A program made the translations under genes and the position numbers. This document shows, piece after piece, positions 1-5,289 of a stretch of 5,289 nucleotides of DNA. Source of the DNA: an uncultured Eubacteriales bacterium (GTDB lineage: Bacteria > Bacillota > Clostridia > Lachnospirales > Anaerotignaceae). The stretch covers positions 1 through 5,289 of the forward strand of contig CABPCX010000149.1 in the NCBI GenBank assembly GCA_902406135.1, read 5' to 3'. How positions within the stretch are numbered: position 1 is the stretch's first letter; each line of letters begins with the position of its first letter. The notes beneath the pieces were generated by a model. The model was given only the letters and a program-made list of their open reading frames with translations, did not search any database and was not told the origin of the DNA.

Positions 1-1
1 G

Positions 2-460
2 ACAACTACCGGAGCCTATGAAAGAATGGAGCCGGTTATACAGCAAATACTTAATGAAAACCCTTCAATAGAAATAGCCATTGACCTGCATAGGGACGGT
101 GTGGCAGACGATACGAAATTGGTAACCGAGGTTGACGGAAAGCCTACGGCACAGATAATGTTTTTTAACGGCCTTTGCAGAATATATGATAACGGAAATC
201 TTATACCAACAGCAGGACTGGATAATCCTAATCTTGAACAGAATCTGGCATTCAGTTTTGCAATGAAGTATGCGGGGGATAAGCTTTATCCCGGATTTGT
301 AAGAAGAAATTATTTAAAAACATATAGATACAGTCTTCATATGCTTCAAAAATCTCTGCTTGTTGAAGTGGGCGCGCAGACCAATACTAAGGAAGAAGCC
401 ATGAATGCAATGGAACCTCTGGCAGAAATTCTTATGTCTGTGATAAATAAGGACACATAA
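2..460 (+). CDS. spoIIP: Stage II sporulation protein P (SpoIIP), C-terminal part, 5' end outside window
   Basis: The frame is open from base 2 and gives 152 residues up to TAA at 458-460. The first in-frame ATG, at 26, is internal: the eight codons before it (TTTGAYER) read as family sequence, so the gene starts beyond the left edge. SpoIIP is a membrane-anchored peptidoglycan amidase/endopeptidase that works with SpoIID and SpoIIM during engulfment of the forespore by the mother cell. Seen here are the conserved IDLHRDGV block (His at bases 89-91) and the LLVEVGAQTNT block (Glu at 365-367). A conserved His and Glu in these blocks are needed for activity in characterised members. NPNLEQNLAF and YPGFVRRNYLKTYRYSLH lie between them, and the tail MNAMEPLAEIL is typical. 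The IMFFNGL form and the inserted stretch around residues 56-78 of the fragment match my memory of Lachnospiraceae SpoIIP. The N-terminal membrane anchor and first catalytic His are not in the window. No terminator is obvious after the stop. Confidence 0.93.
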   Translation, partial: TTTGAYERMEPVIQQILNENPSIEIAIDLHRDGVADDTKLVTEVDGKPTAQIMFFNGLCRIYDNGNLIPTAGLDNPNLEQNLAFSFAMKYAGDKLYPGFVRRNYLKTYRYSLHMLQKSLLVEVGAQTNTKEEAMNAMEPLAEILMSVINKDT

Positions 461-577
461 TTTTATATAAAATGTAAAAATTAAATAGCGGAAGATGACA
501 GATGAATCACGGCGTTATTTATGTGTATTAAAGCAGTGATAATAATAAAAGAAGTTCATTTTAATAATATTTTAAGT
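461..577. other. Gene-free AT-rich intergenic stretch after spoIIP
   Basis: No open frame with a ribosome binding site is visible between the spoIIP stop and the ftsH promoter region. A 14-base AT-only palindrome sits at 460-473 but has no T-run after it, so it is not a convincing terminator. The stretch ends with ATATTTTAAGT (567-577), an 11-mer that recurs upstream of the SLH gene at 2593-2603. Read-through from spoIIP into ftsH cannot be excluded from sequence. Confidence 0.5.
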
Positions 578-584
578 TTGTCCT

Positions 585-613
585 CTTTCAATTGTCGGAT
601 TTTATATTATAAT
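585..613 (+). promoter_or_regulatory. Candidate sigma-A-type promoter for ftsH
   Basis: A perfect TATAAT -10 box lies at 608-613. At a 17-base spacing the -35 position (585-590) reads CTTTCA, only three of six matches to TTGACA, so the -35 is weak. AT-rich DNA upstream (about 540-577) could help as an UP-like element. Transcription would start near 620, leaving about 34 untranslated bases before the ATG at 654. This start point also lies only about 16 bases before the alternative ATG at 636, which further favours 654. TTGTC occurs at 578-582 and 592-596, and its complement GACAA at 615-619, flanking the -10 box. Whether these are an operator is unknown. Confidence 0.5.
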
Positions 614-640
614 AGACAAAAGAGATATCCGTATTATGGA

Positions 641-648
641 AAGGGGAG
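641..648 (+). promoter_or_regulatory. Ribosome binding site that sets the ftsH start at 654
   Basis: AAGGGGAG is a strong Shine-Dalgarno sequence five bases upstream of ATG 654. It lies inside the longer open frame that begins at ATG 636, whose own upstream sequence (AGAGATATCCGTATT) has no comparable site. The six extra residues MERGAG would simply be a translation of the ribosome binding site, so the gene is called from 654. Confidence 0.85.
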
Positions 649-653
649 CAGGT

Positions 654-2504
654 ATGGCAGCTGATAATAAAAACAGTGAAAATAAAAATAAGAATGACAA
701 GAAAATATTACTGATGCTGGCTGTAACCGCATTGGTATTTACACTCGCACTGAATTATTTTATCGGAAAAAACTCTATGGCAGATATTTCCGAGGTAAAA
801 TACAGCGAGTTTATAGAAATGCTGGACGAAGGCAAAATTGAGGAAGTTAAGTTTGACGGTTCAATAATCAGCTTTACCCTTAAAGAAGATTCTGAGGGCG
901 AAGGTAAAGTCAAAAAACAGTATTATACAGGATATATAAATAATCCTGAACTTTTAAGCAAACTTGACGAGCAGAATGTAGTATATGATGCTCCGCCGGA
1001 TACAACAAATCCTGTGGTAACATTTTTTATTGAATTTATTTTCCCTCTGCTGTTCTTCTATGCCGCAGTTATGCTGGTTATGAGATTTGCCATGAAAAGA
1101 ATGGGCGGTGGATTCGGAAAAAGCAATGCGAAAATGTATGTTGAAAAGGAAACGGGAGTTACATTTGCAGATGTGGCCGGTGAGGAAGAAGCCAAAGAGT
1201 CTTTAAGAGAAATCGTGGATTTCCTTCACAGACCTGAGAAATATACTGAAATAGGAGCAAAACTTCCCAGAGGAGCTCTGCTTGTGGGACCTCCCGGTAC
1301 AGGAAAAACTCTTCTTGCCAAAGCTGTAGCCGGTGAGGCAAAGGTACCGTTTTATTCGCTCAGCGGTTCAAGCTTTGTGGAAATGTTCGTCGGTGTCGGA
1401 GCATCAAGGGTAAGGGACTTGTTTAAAGATGCCCTTTCCAATGCTCCATGCATAATCTTTATCGATGAGATAGACGCCATCGGAAAGAGCCGAGACAACG
1501 TTTTAGGCGGCAATGATGAAAGGGAGCAGACCCTCAATCAGCTGCTCAGTGAAATGGACGGATTTGACGTAACCAAAGGCATAGTTGTTATTGGCGCCAC
1601 AAACAGGCCTGAAGTTCTTGACGAGGCGCTCTTAAGACCCGGAAGATTTGACAGAAGAGTTGTTGTTGACAGGCCTGACCTTAAGGGAAGGGAAGATATC
1701 CTTAAGGTACATCTTAAAAATGTTAAGACCGTCGATGATATAGAACTTAAACAGGTTGCTTTAGGCACATCGGGATGCTCAGGTGCGGACATAGCCAATA
1801 TGGTAAATGAGGCTGCCCTCAGAGCAGTAAGAGAGGGCCGTGAAAAGGTAATCCAGGAAGACCTTATGGAAGCCATTGAACTTGTAATTGCCGGAAAAGA
1901 GAAAAAAGACAGGATAATGACAGAAAAGGAAAGAAAGATTGTGGCTTACCACGAAGTCGGCCATGCCCTTGCCATTGCCTGCCAGAAGAACACTCAGCCG
2001 GTACAGAAAATAACAATAGTGCCAAGGACCATGGGCTCCCTTGGATATACTATGCAGATGCCTGAAGAAGAAAGGTATCTTATGACCAAGGACGAGATGC
2101 TTGACGAGATAACGACACTGCTTGCCGGAAGGGGTGCCGAAGAAATAATTTTCAATACGGTCACAACGGGAGCGTCTAACGATATCGAAAGAGCAACCGC
2201 AATGGCCAGAGCAATGGTTACAAGATTCGGTATGAGCGAAGAGTTTGATATGATGGCACTGGAAAAAGAGAATAATATGTATCTTAACGGAAGTACATCT
2301 CTTATATGCTCAGATGTCACAGGCTCAAAGGCTGATGCTGTAGTTTTATCCATAATCAAGGAGCGCCACCAGAAAGCTCTGGATATACTTAGAGAAAATA
2401 CGGAAGCTCTCCATAAAATAGCTGATTATCTCATTCAGGAAGAAACCATAAGCGGAGAGAAATTTATGGAGATTTTTAACAGCGTACGTGCAGAAAAGGA
2501 ATAA
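654..2504 (+). CDS. ftsH: ATP-dependent zinc metalloprotease FtsH
   Basis: A 616-residue protein, near the 600-650 usual for the family. FtsH forms a hexamer in the cytoplasmic membrane and unfolds and degrades damaged membrane proteins and selected regulators. Order: a hydrophilic Asn/Lys-rich N-terminus; membrane segment 1 (about 18-38); an extracytoplasmic domain (39-120); membrane segment 2 (121-145); an AAA+ ATPase (about 165-410); and an M41 peptidase (about 420-605). Visible motifs are Walker A GPPGTGKT (212-219), pore loop MFVG (244-247), Walker B IIFIDEID (267-274), and the second region of homology ending LLRPGRFDR with two arginine fingers (R328, R331). The zinc site is HEVGH (433-437, Glu434 catalytic), with Asp510 in GASNDIERAT as the likely third ligand. 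All key residues are present, so the enzyme should be active. The HExxH motif has Val where HEAGH is the common form. The protein ends shortly after the peptidase, without a long tail. The start was chosen by the ribosome binding site at 641-648. It stands as a single gene between its own promoter and terminator, downstream of spoIIP. Confidence 0.97.
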   Translation: MAADNKNSENKNKNDKKILLMLAVTALVFTLALNYFIGKNSMADISEVKYSEFIEMLDEGKIEEVKFDGSIISFTLKEDSEGEGKVKKQYYTGYINNPELLSKLDEQNVVYDAPPDTTNPVVTFFIEFIFPLLFFYAAVMLVMRFAMKRMGGGFGKSNAKMYVEKETGVTFADVAGEEEAKESLREIVDFLHRPEKYTEIGAKLPRGALLVGPPGTGKTLLAKAVAGEAKVPFYSLSGSSFVEMFVGVGASRVRDLFKDALSNAPCIIFIDEIDAIGKSRDNVLGGNDEREQTLNQLLSEMDGFDVTKGIVVIGATNRPEVLDEALLRPGRFDRRVVVDRPDLKGREDILKVHLKNVKTVDDIELKQVALGTSGCSGADIANMVNEAALRAVREGREKVIQEDLMEAIELVIAGKEKKDRIMTEKERKIVAYHEVGHALAIACQKNTQPVQKITIVPRTMGSLGYTMQMPEEERYLMTKDEMLDEITTLLAGRGAEEIIFNTVTTGASNDIERATAMARAMVTRFGMSEEFDMMALEKENNMYLNGSTSLICSDVTGSKADAVVLSIIKERHQKALDILRENTEALHKIADYLIQEETISGEKFMEIFNSVRAEKE

Positions 2505-2512
2505 TATATTTG

Positions 2513-2549
2513 ATATAACGGCTGATTTTTGTCAGCCGTTATATTTTTT
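2513..2549 (+). terminator. Intrinsic terminator of ftsH
   Basis: A perfect 13-base-pair stem (2513-2525 with 2532-2544) encloses a six-base loop TTTTTG. Its core CGGCTGA/TCAGCCG is GC-containing and it runs straight into six Ts (2544-2549). It begins eight bases after the ftsH stop. This is a textbook Rho-independent terminator and separates ftsH from the SLH gene. Confidence 0.93.
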
Positions 2550-2576
2550 GTTATTTTAAGGCTTTAAGGTCATATT

Positions 2577-2651
2577 TATAATCATAACTTTCATATTTTA
2601 AGTAAAAAAATCTAATTTTTTAGTGCAATATAATATTTTATGTTATATAAT
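2577..2651 (+). promoter_or_regulatory. Promoter region of the SLH gene, several candidate -10 boxes
   Basis: Three exact TATAAT hexamers lie in the leader at 2577-2582, 2629-2634 and 2646-2651. None has a good TTGACA at 16-18 bases. The best is GTGCAA (2623-2628, three of six matches) at 17 bases from the last box, where transcription would start near 2658 and leave a leader of about 34 bases. The first and third boxes are part of an 11-base direct repeat, TATAATCATAA (2577-2587 and 2646-2656). In DNA this AT-rich some TATAAT occurrences are expected by chance. The region is likely to hold the promoter, but which box is used is open. Confidence 0.4.
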
Positions 2652-2676
2652 CATAATCAGGATATTATTACTCATT

Positions 2677-2684
2677 AGGGGGAG
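2677..2684 (+). promoter_or_regulatory. Ribosome binding site that sets the SLH protein start at 2692
   Basis: AGGGGGAG lies seven bases before ATG 2692. The frame is open back to a GTG at 2623, but that codon has no ribosome binding site and overlaps the likely promoter. Only the ATG start puts a normal signal peptide (MKKYAVTALAAAV...) at the N-terminus. Confidence 0.88.
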
Positions 2685-2691
2685 ATTATAT

Positions 2692-4656
2692 ATGAAGAAA
2701 TATGCGGTTACTGCGCTTGCGGCTGCAGTATGCCTGACTGTTTCAGCAACCGGATACGGAGCAGTTTTTTCTGATGTTGGAAGCAGTCTGAAATGGGCTG
2801 AAAGTTATATAAACAGTGTTTATGAGAGCGGACTTATGGTCGGCGATTATAATGATTACGGTGCCAGAATTTTTAGAGGAAATGAAAATATTACATATTC
2901 GGAAGCAGCTCAGCTTGTTTACTCAATGACTGTAAAATCCGGCTTTGCTACTGACGTAACAGAACTTGGCATTGACAGATATTCAATGGAAATGGCCAAC
3001 GAAGGCATCGATGAATGGGCAAAAAAACCGGTTGCCTTCTGTATGGAAAAGGGAATAATATCTTCTTACGAACTTACAAAATTTAAAGAAAACGGACAGA
3101 ATGTAAAAATTTCAAGGGAAGATATGTGCGTAATGTTCGGAAAGGCTCTTGCACTCAGCTATTCCGTTTCATCAGGTACATCACTTTCATTTAATGATAC
3201 ATGGAATATTTCGGCTTCTGCTAAGCCCTATGTTGAACTTTTAAATAAGCTTGGAATAATTTCAGGCGATGAAAATAACAATTTCAATCCTAAAGCAAAC
3301 ATAACAAGAGCTGAAACAGCTGTAATTGCTTCTAAGACCTATGAAGTTATGAAGCAGAAGATAGTTACAAATCCCGAATCGGGATATACACAGACATCAG
3401 GTACCGTTGTATCGGTTTATGAAAGCAACGGAACTTATGTTTTAAGACTTACTACATCTGACGGCGTTGCAGGTTTTGTTCTTACTGATGCTACTCCTGT
3501 ATATAATAATGCCAGCAGCAATGTAGGCCCTTCAGGTCTTGGCCTTGGAGACTCCGTAACAGTATATTCAAGCGGCGCTTCCATAGCAAGGGTTGTAATA
3601 ACAAAGGATATAGTAACTGACCCGGGCAACGTAAATATGCCTCAGTTCACAAACCAGATTAAGGATAAGGGCGAACTTATAAGTGCAGGAGAATATAAAA
3701 TCGGTCTTATCGATAAGAGAGGCGACAGAGTATATTATACTGTTGCAAGAGATGCAAAGATTACTCTTAACGGACGCGATGCCACACTCAGACAGCTTTC
3801 AGACCGAGTTAAGGGTGATGCTTATGTTGAGGTAACTGTTGAACTTAATTCTTCAACTCAGGAAGCTGAGGTAGTTACAGCAGTTGAACAGAAATATACA
3901 AGCGATACTGAAGGAAAGATAAAGAACCTCAATACAAGAAGTATTACTATTGAATCAGGTTCTAAGAACTTCACATACGATTTTATTAAAGACTTTAAAT
4001 CAGTAACTATAAAATACAACGGAAGTACTTGGACAGGCAAAAAAGAAGACTTCATTGATGAAGTATTTGACAAACTTACCGGCAGCAAGTATATAGATGT
4101 TGAACTTACTCTCAACAGTGATGATGAGGTAACGAAGATGGTTGCCGAAAGCAGCACATATGACCCCGATGCTGATGATAAAGAATACAGCGGAACGATA
4201 TCATCTATAGAGGAAGACGAAATTAAAGTAGGCTCAAAGAGATATAAACTCAGCAGTTCTGTAAGAGTTGATATCGTTGTCGGAGATGATGATATTGATG
4301 ATATTGACGACCTTGTAGAACTTTATGAAGGCGGAGACGCTGAAATTAAAGTTGATGTTACTGTTAAAAACAATGAGGTAACAAGAATAGAAGGATATGT
4401 CAGCGAAGTTGAAGGCGACCTGGAATATATGACAGTAAGCAACGACCGCTATCCCAGAGGAAAGATGGGTATTGACGTATCCGGATACGGCCAGATAACA
4501 TTTAACTTCGATGAGGATACAAGAATAGATATCGACGGAACAGAGTATGATGATATCAATATAAACAGTCTTAAGAATCTTGTTAAAGGTGACGGTGTTT
4601 CAGACGTTACGGTTAAGTTTGATGACGACGGACTTGCAACATCAGTAAAAGACTGA
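2692..4656 (+). CDS. Secreted S-layer-homology (SLH) domain protein with C-terminal beta-rich repeats
   Basis: A 654-residue protein. A Sec signal peptide covers about residues 1-24, with a charged MKK, a hydrophobic Ala-rich core, and cleavage probably after VSA (19) or GYGA (24). Three SLH domains follow at about 25-84, 105-160 and 165-220. Such domains bind secondary cell-wall polymer and hold proteins on the Gram-positive surface. SLH1 has FSDV, the WA..YI..VYE.GLM pattern and TYSE (68-71). SLH2 has WAKKPVAFCMEKGII and SRED (141-144). SLH3 has KPYVELLNKLGIISGD and the canonical TRAE (205-208). From about 235 to the end I see five diverged modules of roughly 70-85 residues, rich in alternating Val/Ile/Thr and acidic residues. 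I do not recognise an enzyme motif, LPXTG anchor or known binding fold there, so its function is unknown: structural S-layer-like protein, adhesin or polymer binder are all possible. The C-terminal half is strongly acidic. TGA is followed directly by in-frame TAA. The gene stands alone between two terminators and converges with xpt. Confidence 0.9.
   Translation: MKKYAVTALAAAVCLTVSATGYGAVFSDVGSSLKWAESYINSVYESGLMVGDYNDYGARIFRGNENITYSEAAQLVYSMTVKSGFATDVTELGIDRYSMEMANEGIDEWAKKPVAFCMEKGIISSYELTKFKENGQNVKISREDMCVMFGKALALSYSVSSGTSLSFNDTWNISASAKPYVELLNKLGIISGDENNNFNPKANITRAETAVIASKTYEVMKQKIVTNPESGYTQTSGTVVSVYESNGTYVLRLTTSDGVAGFVLTDATPVYNNASSNVGPSGLGLGDSVTVYSSGASIARVVITKDIVTDPGNVNMPQFTNQIKDKGELISAGEYKIGLIDKRGDRVYYTVARDAKITLNGRDATLRQLSDRVKGDAYVEVTVELNSSTQEAEVVTAVEQKYTSDTEGKIKNLNTRSITIESGSKNFTYDFIKDFKSVTIKYNGSTWTGKKEDFIDEVFDKLTGSKYIDVELTLNSDDEVTKMVAESSTYDPDADDKEYSGTISSIEEDEIKVGSKRYKLSSSVRVDIVVGDDDIDDIDDLVELYEGGDAEIKVDVTVKNNEVTRIEGYVSEVEGDLEYMTVSNDRYPRGKMGIDVSGYGQITFNFDEDTRIDIDGTEYDDININSLKNLVKGDGVSDVTVKFDDDGLATSVKD
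3394..4653 (+). repeat. Five diverged tandem protein modules in the SLH protein
   Basis: Approximate module positions are residues 235-305, 326-398, 406-485, 499-567 and 569-654 of the 654-residue protein. Each begins with a Gly-containing strand (SGTVVSV, KGELISA, EGKIKNL, SGTISSI, EGYVSEV). A second strand of the ITIESG or EIKVGS type follows in most. Most then carry a Leu/Gly stretch (LSDRVKGDA, FDKLTGSK, LYEGGDA, LVKGDG) and an acidic closing strand (VEVTVELN, IDVELTLN, IKVDVTVK, SDVTVKFD) ending in EVTKMVA or EVTRIEG. Modules 2-4 are clearest; module 1 is more diverged and module 5 is longer. The repetition is at protein level only; the DNA copies are not similar enough to be recent duplications. 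Boundaries were set by eye. Confidence 0.6.
4288..4314 (+). repeat. Three-copy 9-base microrepeat coding Asp-Asp-Ile/Leu
   Basis: GATGATATT, GATGATATT and GACGACCTT follow each other in frame inside the fourth module of the SLH protein, coding DDI-DDI-DDL (residues 533-541). The first two copies are identical and the third differs at three bases. With the preceding Asp it makes a dense acidic patch within the module. This could be a small slippage expansion or a selected cation-binding stretch; the sequence cannot decide. Confidence 0.7.
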
Positions 4657-4662
4657 TAACAG

Positions 4663-4698
4663 AAAAACAGACAGCCAAAATTTTGGCTGTCTGTTTTT
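4663..4698. terminator. Bidirectional intrinsic terminator between the SLH gene and xpt
   Basis: The 36 bases form a perfect palindrome centred between 4680 and 4681, with core ACAGACAGCC / GGCTGTCTGT around AAAATTTT. On the + strand the stem runs into six Ts (4694-4699), ending the SLH transcript seven bases after its stop. On the minus strand it runs into five Ts (complement of 4667-4663) and can stop transcription arriving from xpt. Such shared terminators are common between convergent genes. Confidence 0.92.
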
Positions 4699-4706
4699 TA
4701 TTGTGC

Positions 4707-4738
4707 AAAAGAAAAGCGCCGCTGTTGCCAGCAGAGCC
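4707..4738 (-). terminator. Probable first terminator of xpt
   Basis: Read on the minus strand, GGCTCTGCTG (4738-4729) pairs with CAGCGGCGCT (4724-4715) around a GCAA tetraloop. This gives six pairs including one G-T, one T/C mismatch, then three more pairs. TTTTCTTTT follows (4715-4707). It lies about 13 bases after the xpt stop and ahead of the bidirectional terminator, so xpt would have two terminators in series. The stem mismatch and interrupted T-run make it weaker than the palindrome downstream. Confidence 0.6.
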
Positions 4739-4750
4739 TGTATATTATAT

Positions 4751-5289
4751 TTAGTTTCCGAATGTGATTTTTCCGTCATCAATACTGTTTATTATAGCGA
4801 GGGATTCAACACGGATATGATTTTCTTCTCTTAAAAGTTTACCGCCATTCTGGAATCCTTTTTCAATTACGATTCCGATACCCTGTACGGTTGCTCCTGC
4901 CTGTTCGCAGAGATTTTTAAGGGCAAGGGCAGCTTTGCCGTTTGCAAGGAAATCGTCAATGATAAGGATTTTGTCCTCGGGTGAAATATACTTTTTAGAT
5001 ATCATAATAGGATAAACTTTCTGTTTTGTGAAGGAGTAAACTTCTCCATGATATTTGTCAGGGTCAAGATTTCTGGACTCTGTCTTTTTAGCAAATACAA
5101 CGGGAACATAATTAAAATATTGAGACGCAATGGCTGCGATAGCAATGCCTGAGGATTCAATGGTAACAATTTTTGTTATTTCAACGTCGCTGAAAAGTCT
5201 TGCAAACTCTTTTCCTATCTCGTTCATAAAAGCTACGTCTATCTGGTGGTTTAAGAAGCTGTCAACCTTTACTATATCAGTACCCATAG
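4751..5289 (-). CDS. xpt: Xanthine phosphoribosyltransferase, 5' end outside window
   Basis: The visible frame gives 178 residues from an ATG at 5287-5285 to TAA at 4753-4751. The enzyme joins xanthine to PRPP to give XMP plus pyrophosphate, a purine salvage step in the cytoplasm that feeds GMP synthesis. Motifs counted from that Met: VKVDSFLNHQID (6-17), an Xpt hallmark; KIVTIESSGIAIA (39-51), the pyrophosphate-binding region; VYSFTKQ (83-89); PRPP loop ILIIDDFLANGKAA (107-120) with acidic pair D111-D112; GIGIVIEKGFQ (136-146); and the tail RVESLAIINSIDDGKITF. Bacillus subtilis Xpt is 194 residues and has about 16 more before this point, and MGTDIVKVD aligns with an internal part of it, so the true start is probably just outside the window. 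PurR-type regulators share the fold but have an extra N-terminal helix-turn-helix and lack the VDSFLNHQ block. Purine riboswitches often precede xpt in Firmicutes; that position is not visible here. Confidence 0.94.
   Translation of the reverse strand, partial: MGTDIVKVDSFLNHQIDVAFMNEIGKEFARLFSDVEITKIVTIESSGIAIAAIASQYFNYVPVVFAKKTESRNLDPDKYHGEVYSFTKQKVYPIMISKKYISPEDKILIIDDFLANGKAALALKNLCEQAGATVQGIGIVIEKGFQNGGKLLREENHIRVESLAIINSIDDGKITFGN

Noticed and set aside
460..473. 14-base palindrome ATTTTATATAAAAT as a spoIIP terminator
   Set aside because: It is all A and T, has no usable loop and no following T-run, so it would make a very weak hairpin.
1159..2359. Several minus-strand open frames of 60-121 codons inside ftsH (for example 1538-1876 and 1994-2359)
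   Set aside because: They lie wholly opposite a strongly conserved gene, have no recognisable protein sequence, and are explained by the codon pattern of ftsH.
2605..2621. AAAAAAT-CTA-ATTTTTT inverted repeat in the SLH gene leader
   Set aside because: It is an AT-only stem in AT-rich DNA, and a much better terminator lies at 2513-2549.
2623..2691. GTG start at 2623 for the SLH protein, adding 23 residues
   Set aside because: It has no ribosome binding site, overlaps the promoter region, and would put 23 odd residues ahead of a normal signal peptide that has its own strong ribosome binding site.
2692..2763. Lipoprotein signal for the SLH protein (Cys at residue 14)
   Set aside because: The residues before the Cys are Ala-Ala-Val, which is not a lipobox, and the Cys lies within the hydrophobic core and not at its end.
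3435..4157. Minus-strand open frames opposite the SLH gene (3435-3629 and 3858-4157)
   Set aside because: Their Ser/Leu/Thr-rich translations are what complementing this coding sequence gives, and no ribosome binding site or family resemblance was seen.
5285..5287. ATG at 5287-5285 as the true start of xpt
   Set aside because: Only two bases remain beyond it, so no upstream site can be judged, and the protein would lack about 16 residues present in Bacillus subtilis Xpt. It is treated as 5'-partial.
1..5289. CRISPR array, insertion sequence, tRNA/rRNA, riboswitch or phage genes
   Set aside because: None seen by eye: no regularly spaced repeats, no transposase-like frame, and no structured RNA leader inside the window.

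Overview
The window looks like ordinary chromosome from a low-GC, spore-forming Gram-positive bacterium. It is most likely a clostridial anaerobe of the Lachnospiraceae type. The evidence is a sporulation autolysin gene (spoIIP), AT-rich intergenic DNA, strong purine-rich ribosome binding sites, an S-layer-homology (SLH) protein, and protein wording that I recognise from that family. The taxonomic call is inference from memory, not from a search.

Layout, left to right: (1) the 3' part of spoIIP on the + strand (2-460), cut by the left edge. (2) A gene-free gap of 193 bases, AT-rich, with no convincing terminator but with a plausible promoter near its end. (3) A complete ftsH on the + strand (654-2504), closed by a strong intrinsic terminator at 2513-2549. 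(4) A 142-base AT-rich leader region with several TATAAT boxes. (5) A complete gene for a secreted SLH-domain protein (2692-4656) whose C-terminal two thirds appears to be about five diverged tandem beta-rich modules. (6) A 36-base perfect palindrome (4663-4698) that can terminate transcription from both sides, followed by a second, minus-strand terminator hairpin. (7) xpt, xanthine phosphoribosyltransferase, on the minus strand (4751-5289), convergent with the SLH gene and cut at its 5' end by the right edge.

The genes do not form one pathway. SpoIIP remodels peptidoglycan during engulfment. FtsH is a membrane-anchored quality-control protease, known in Bacillus subtilis to affect sporulation. 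The SLH protein is a cell-surface protein. Xpt salvages xanthine. ftsH and the SLH gene each have their own leader and terminator, so they are probably separate transcription units.

I found no mobile element, CRISPR array, RNA gene or clear new system. The least explained item is the C-terminal region of the SLH protein. Two gene starts were moved downstream of the longest possible open frame because well-placed ribosome binding sites decide them: ftsH to 654 and the SLH gene to 2692.
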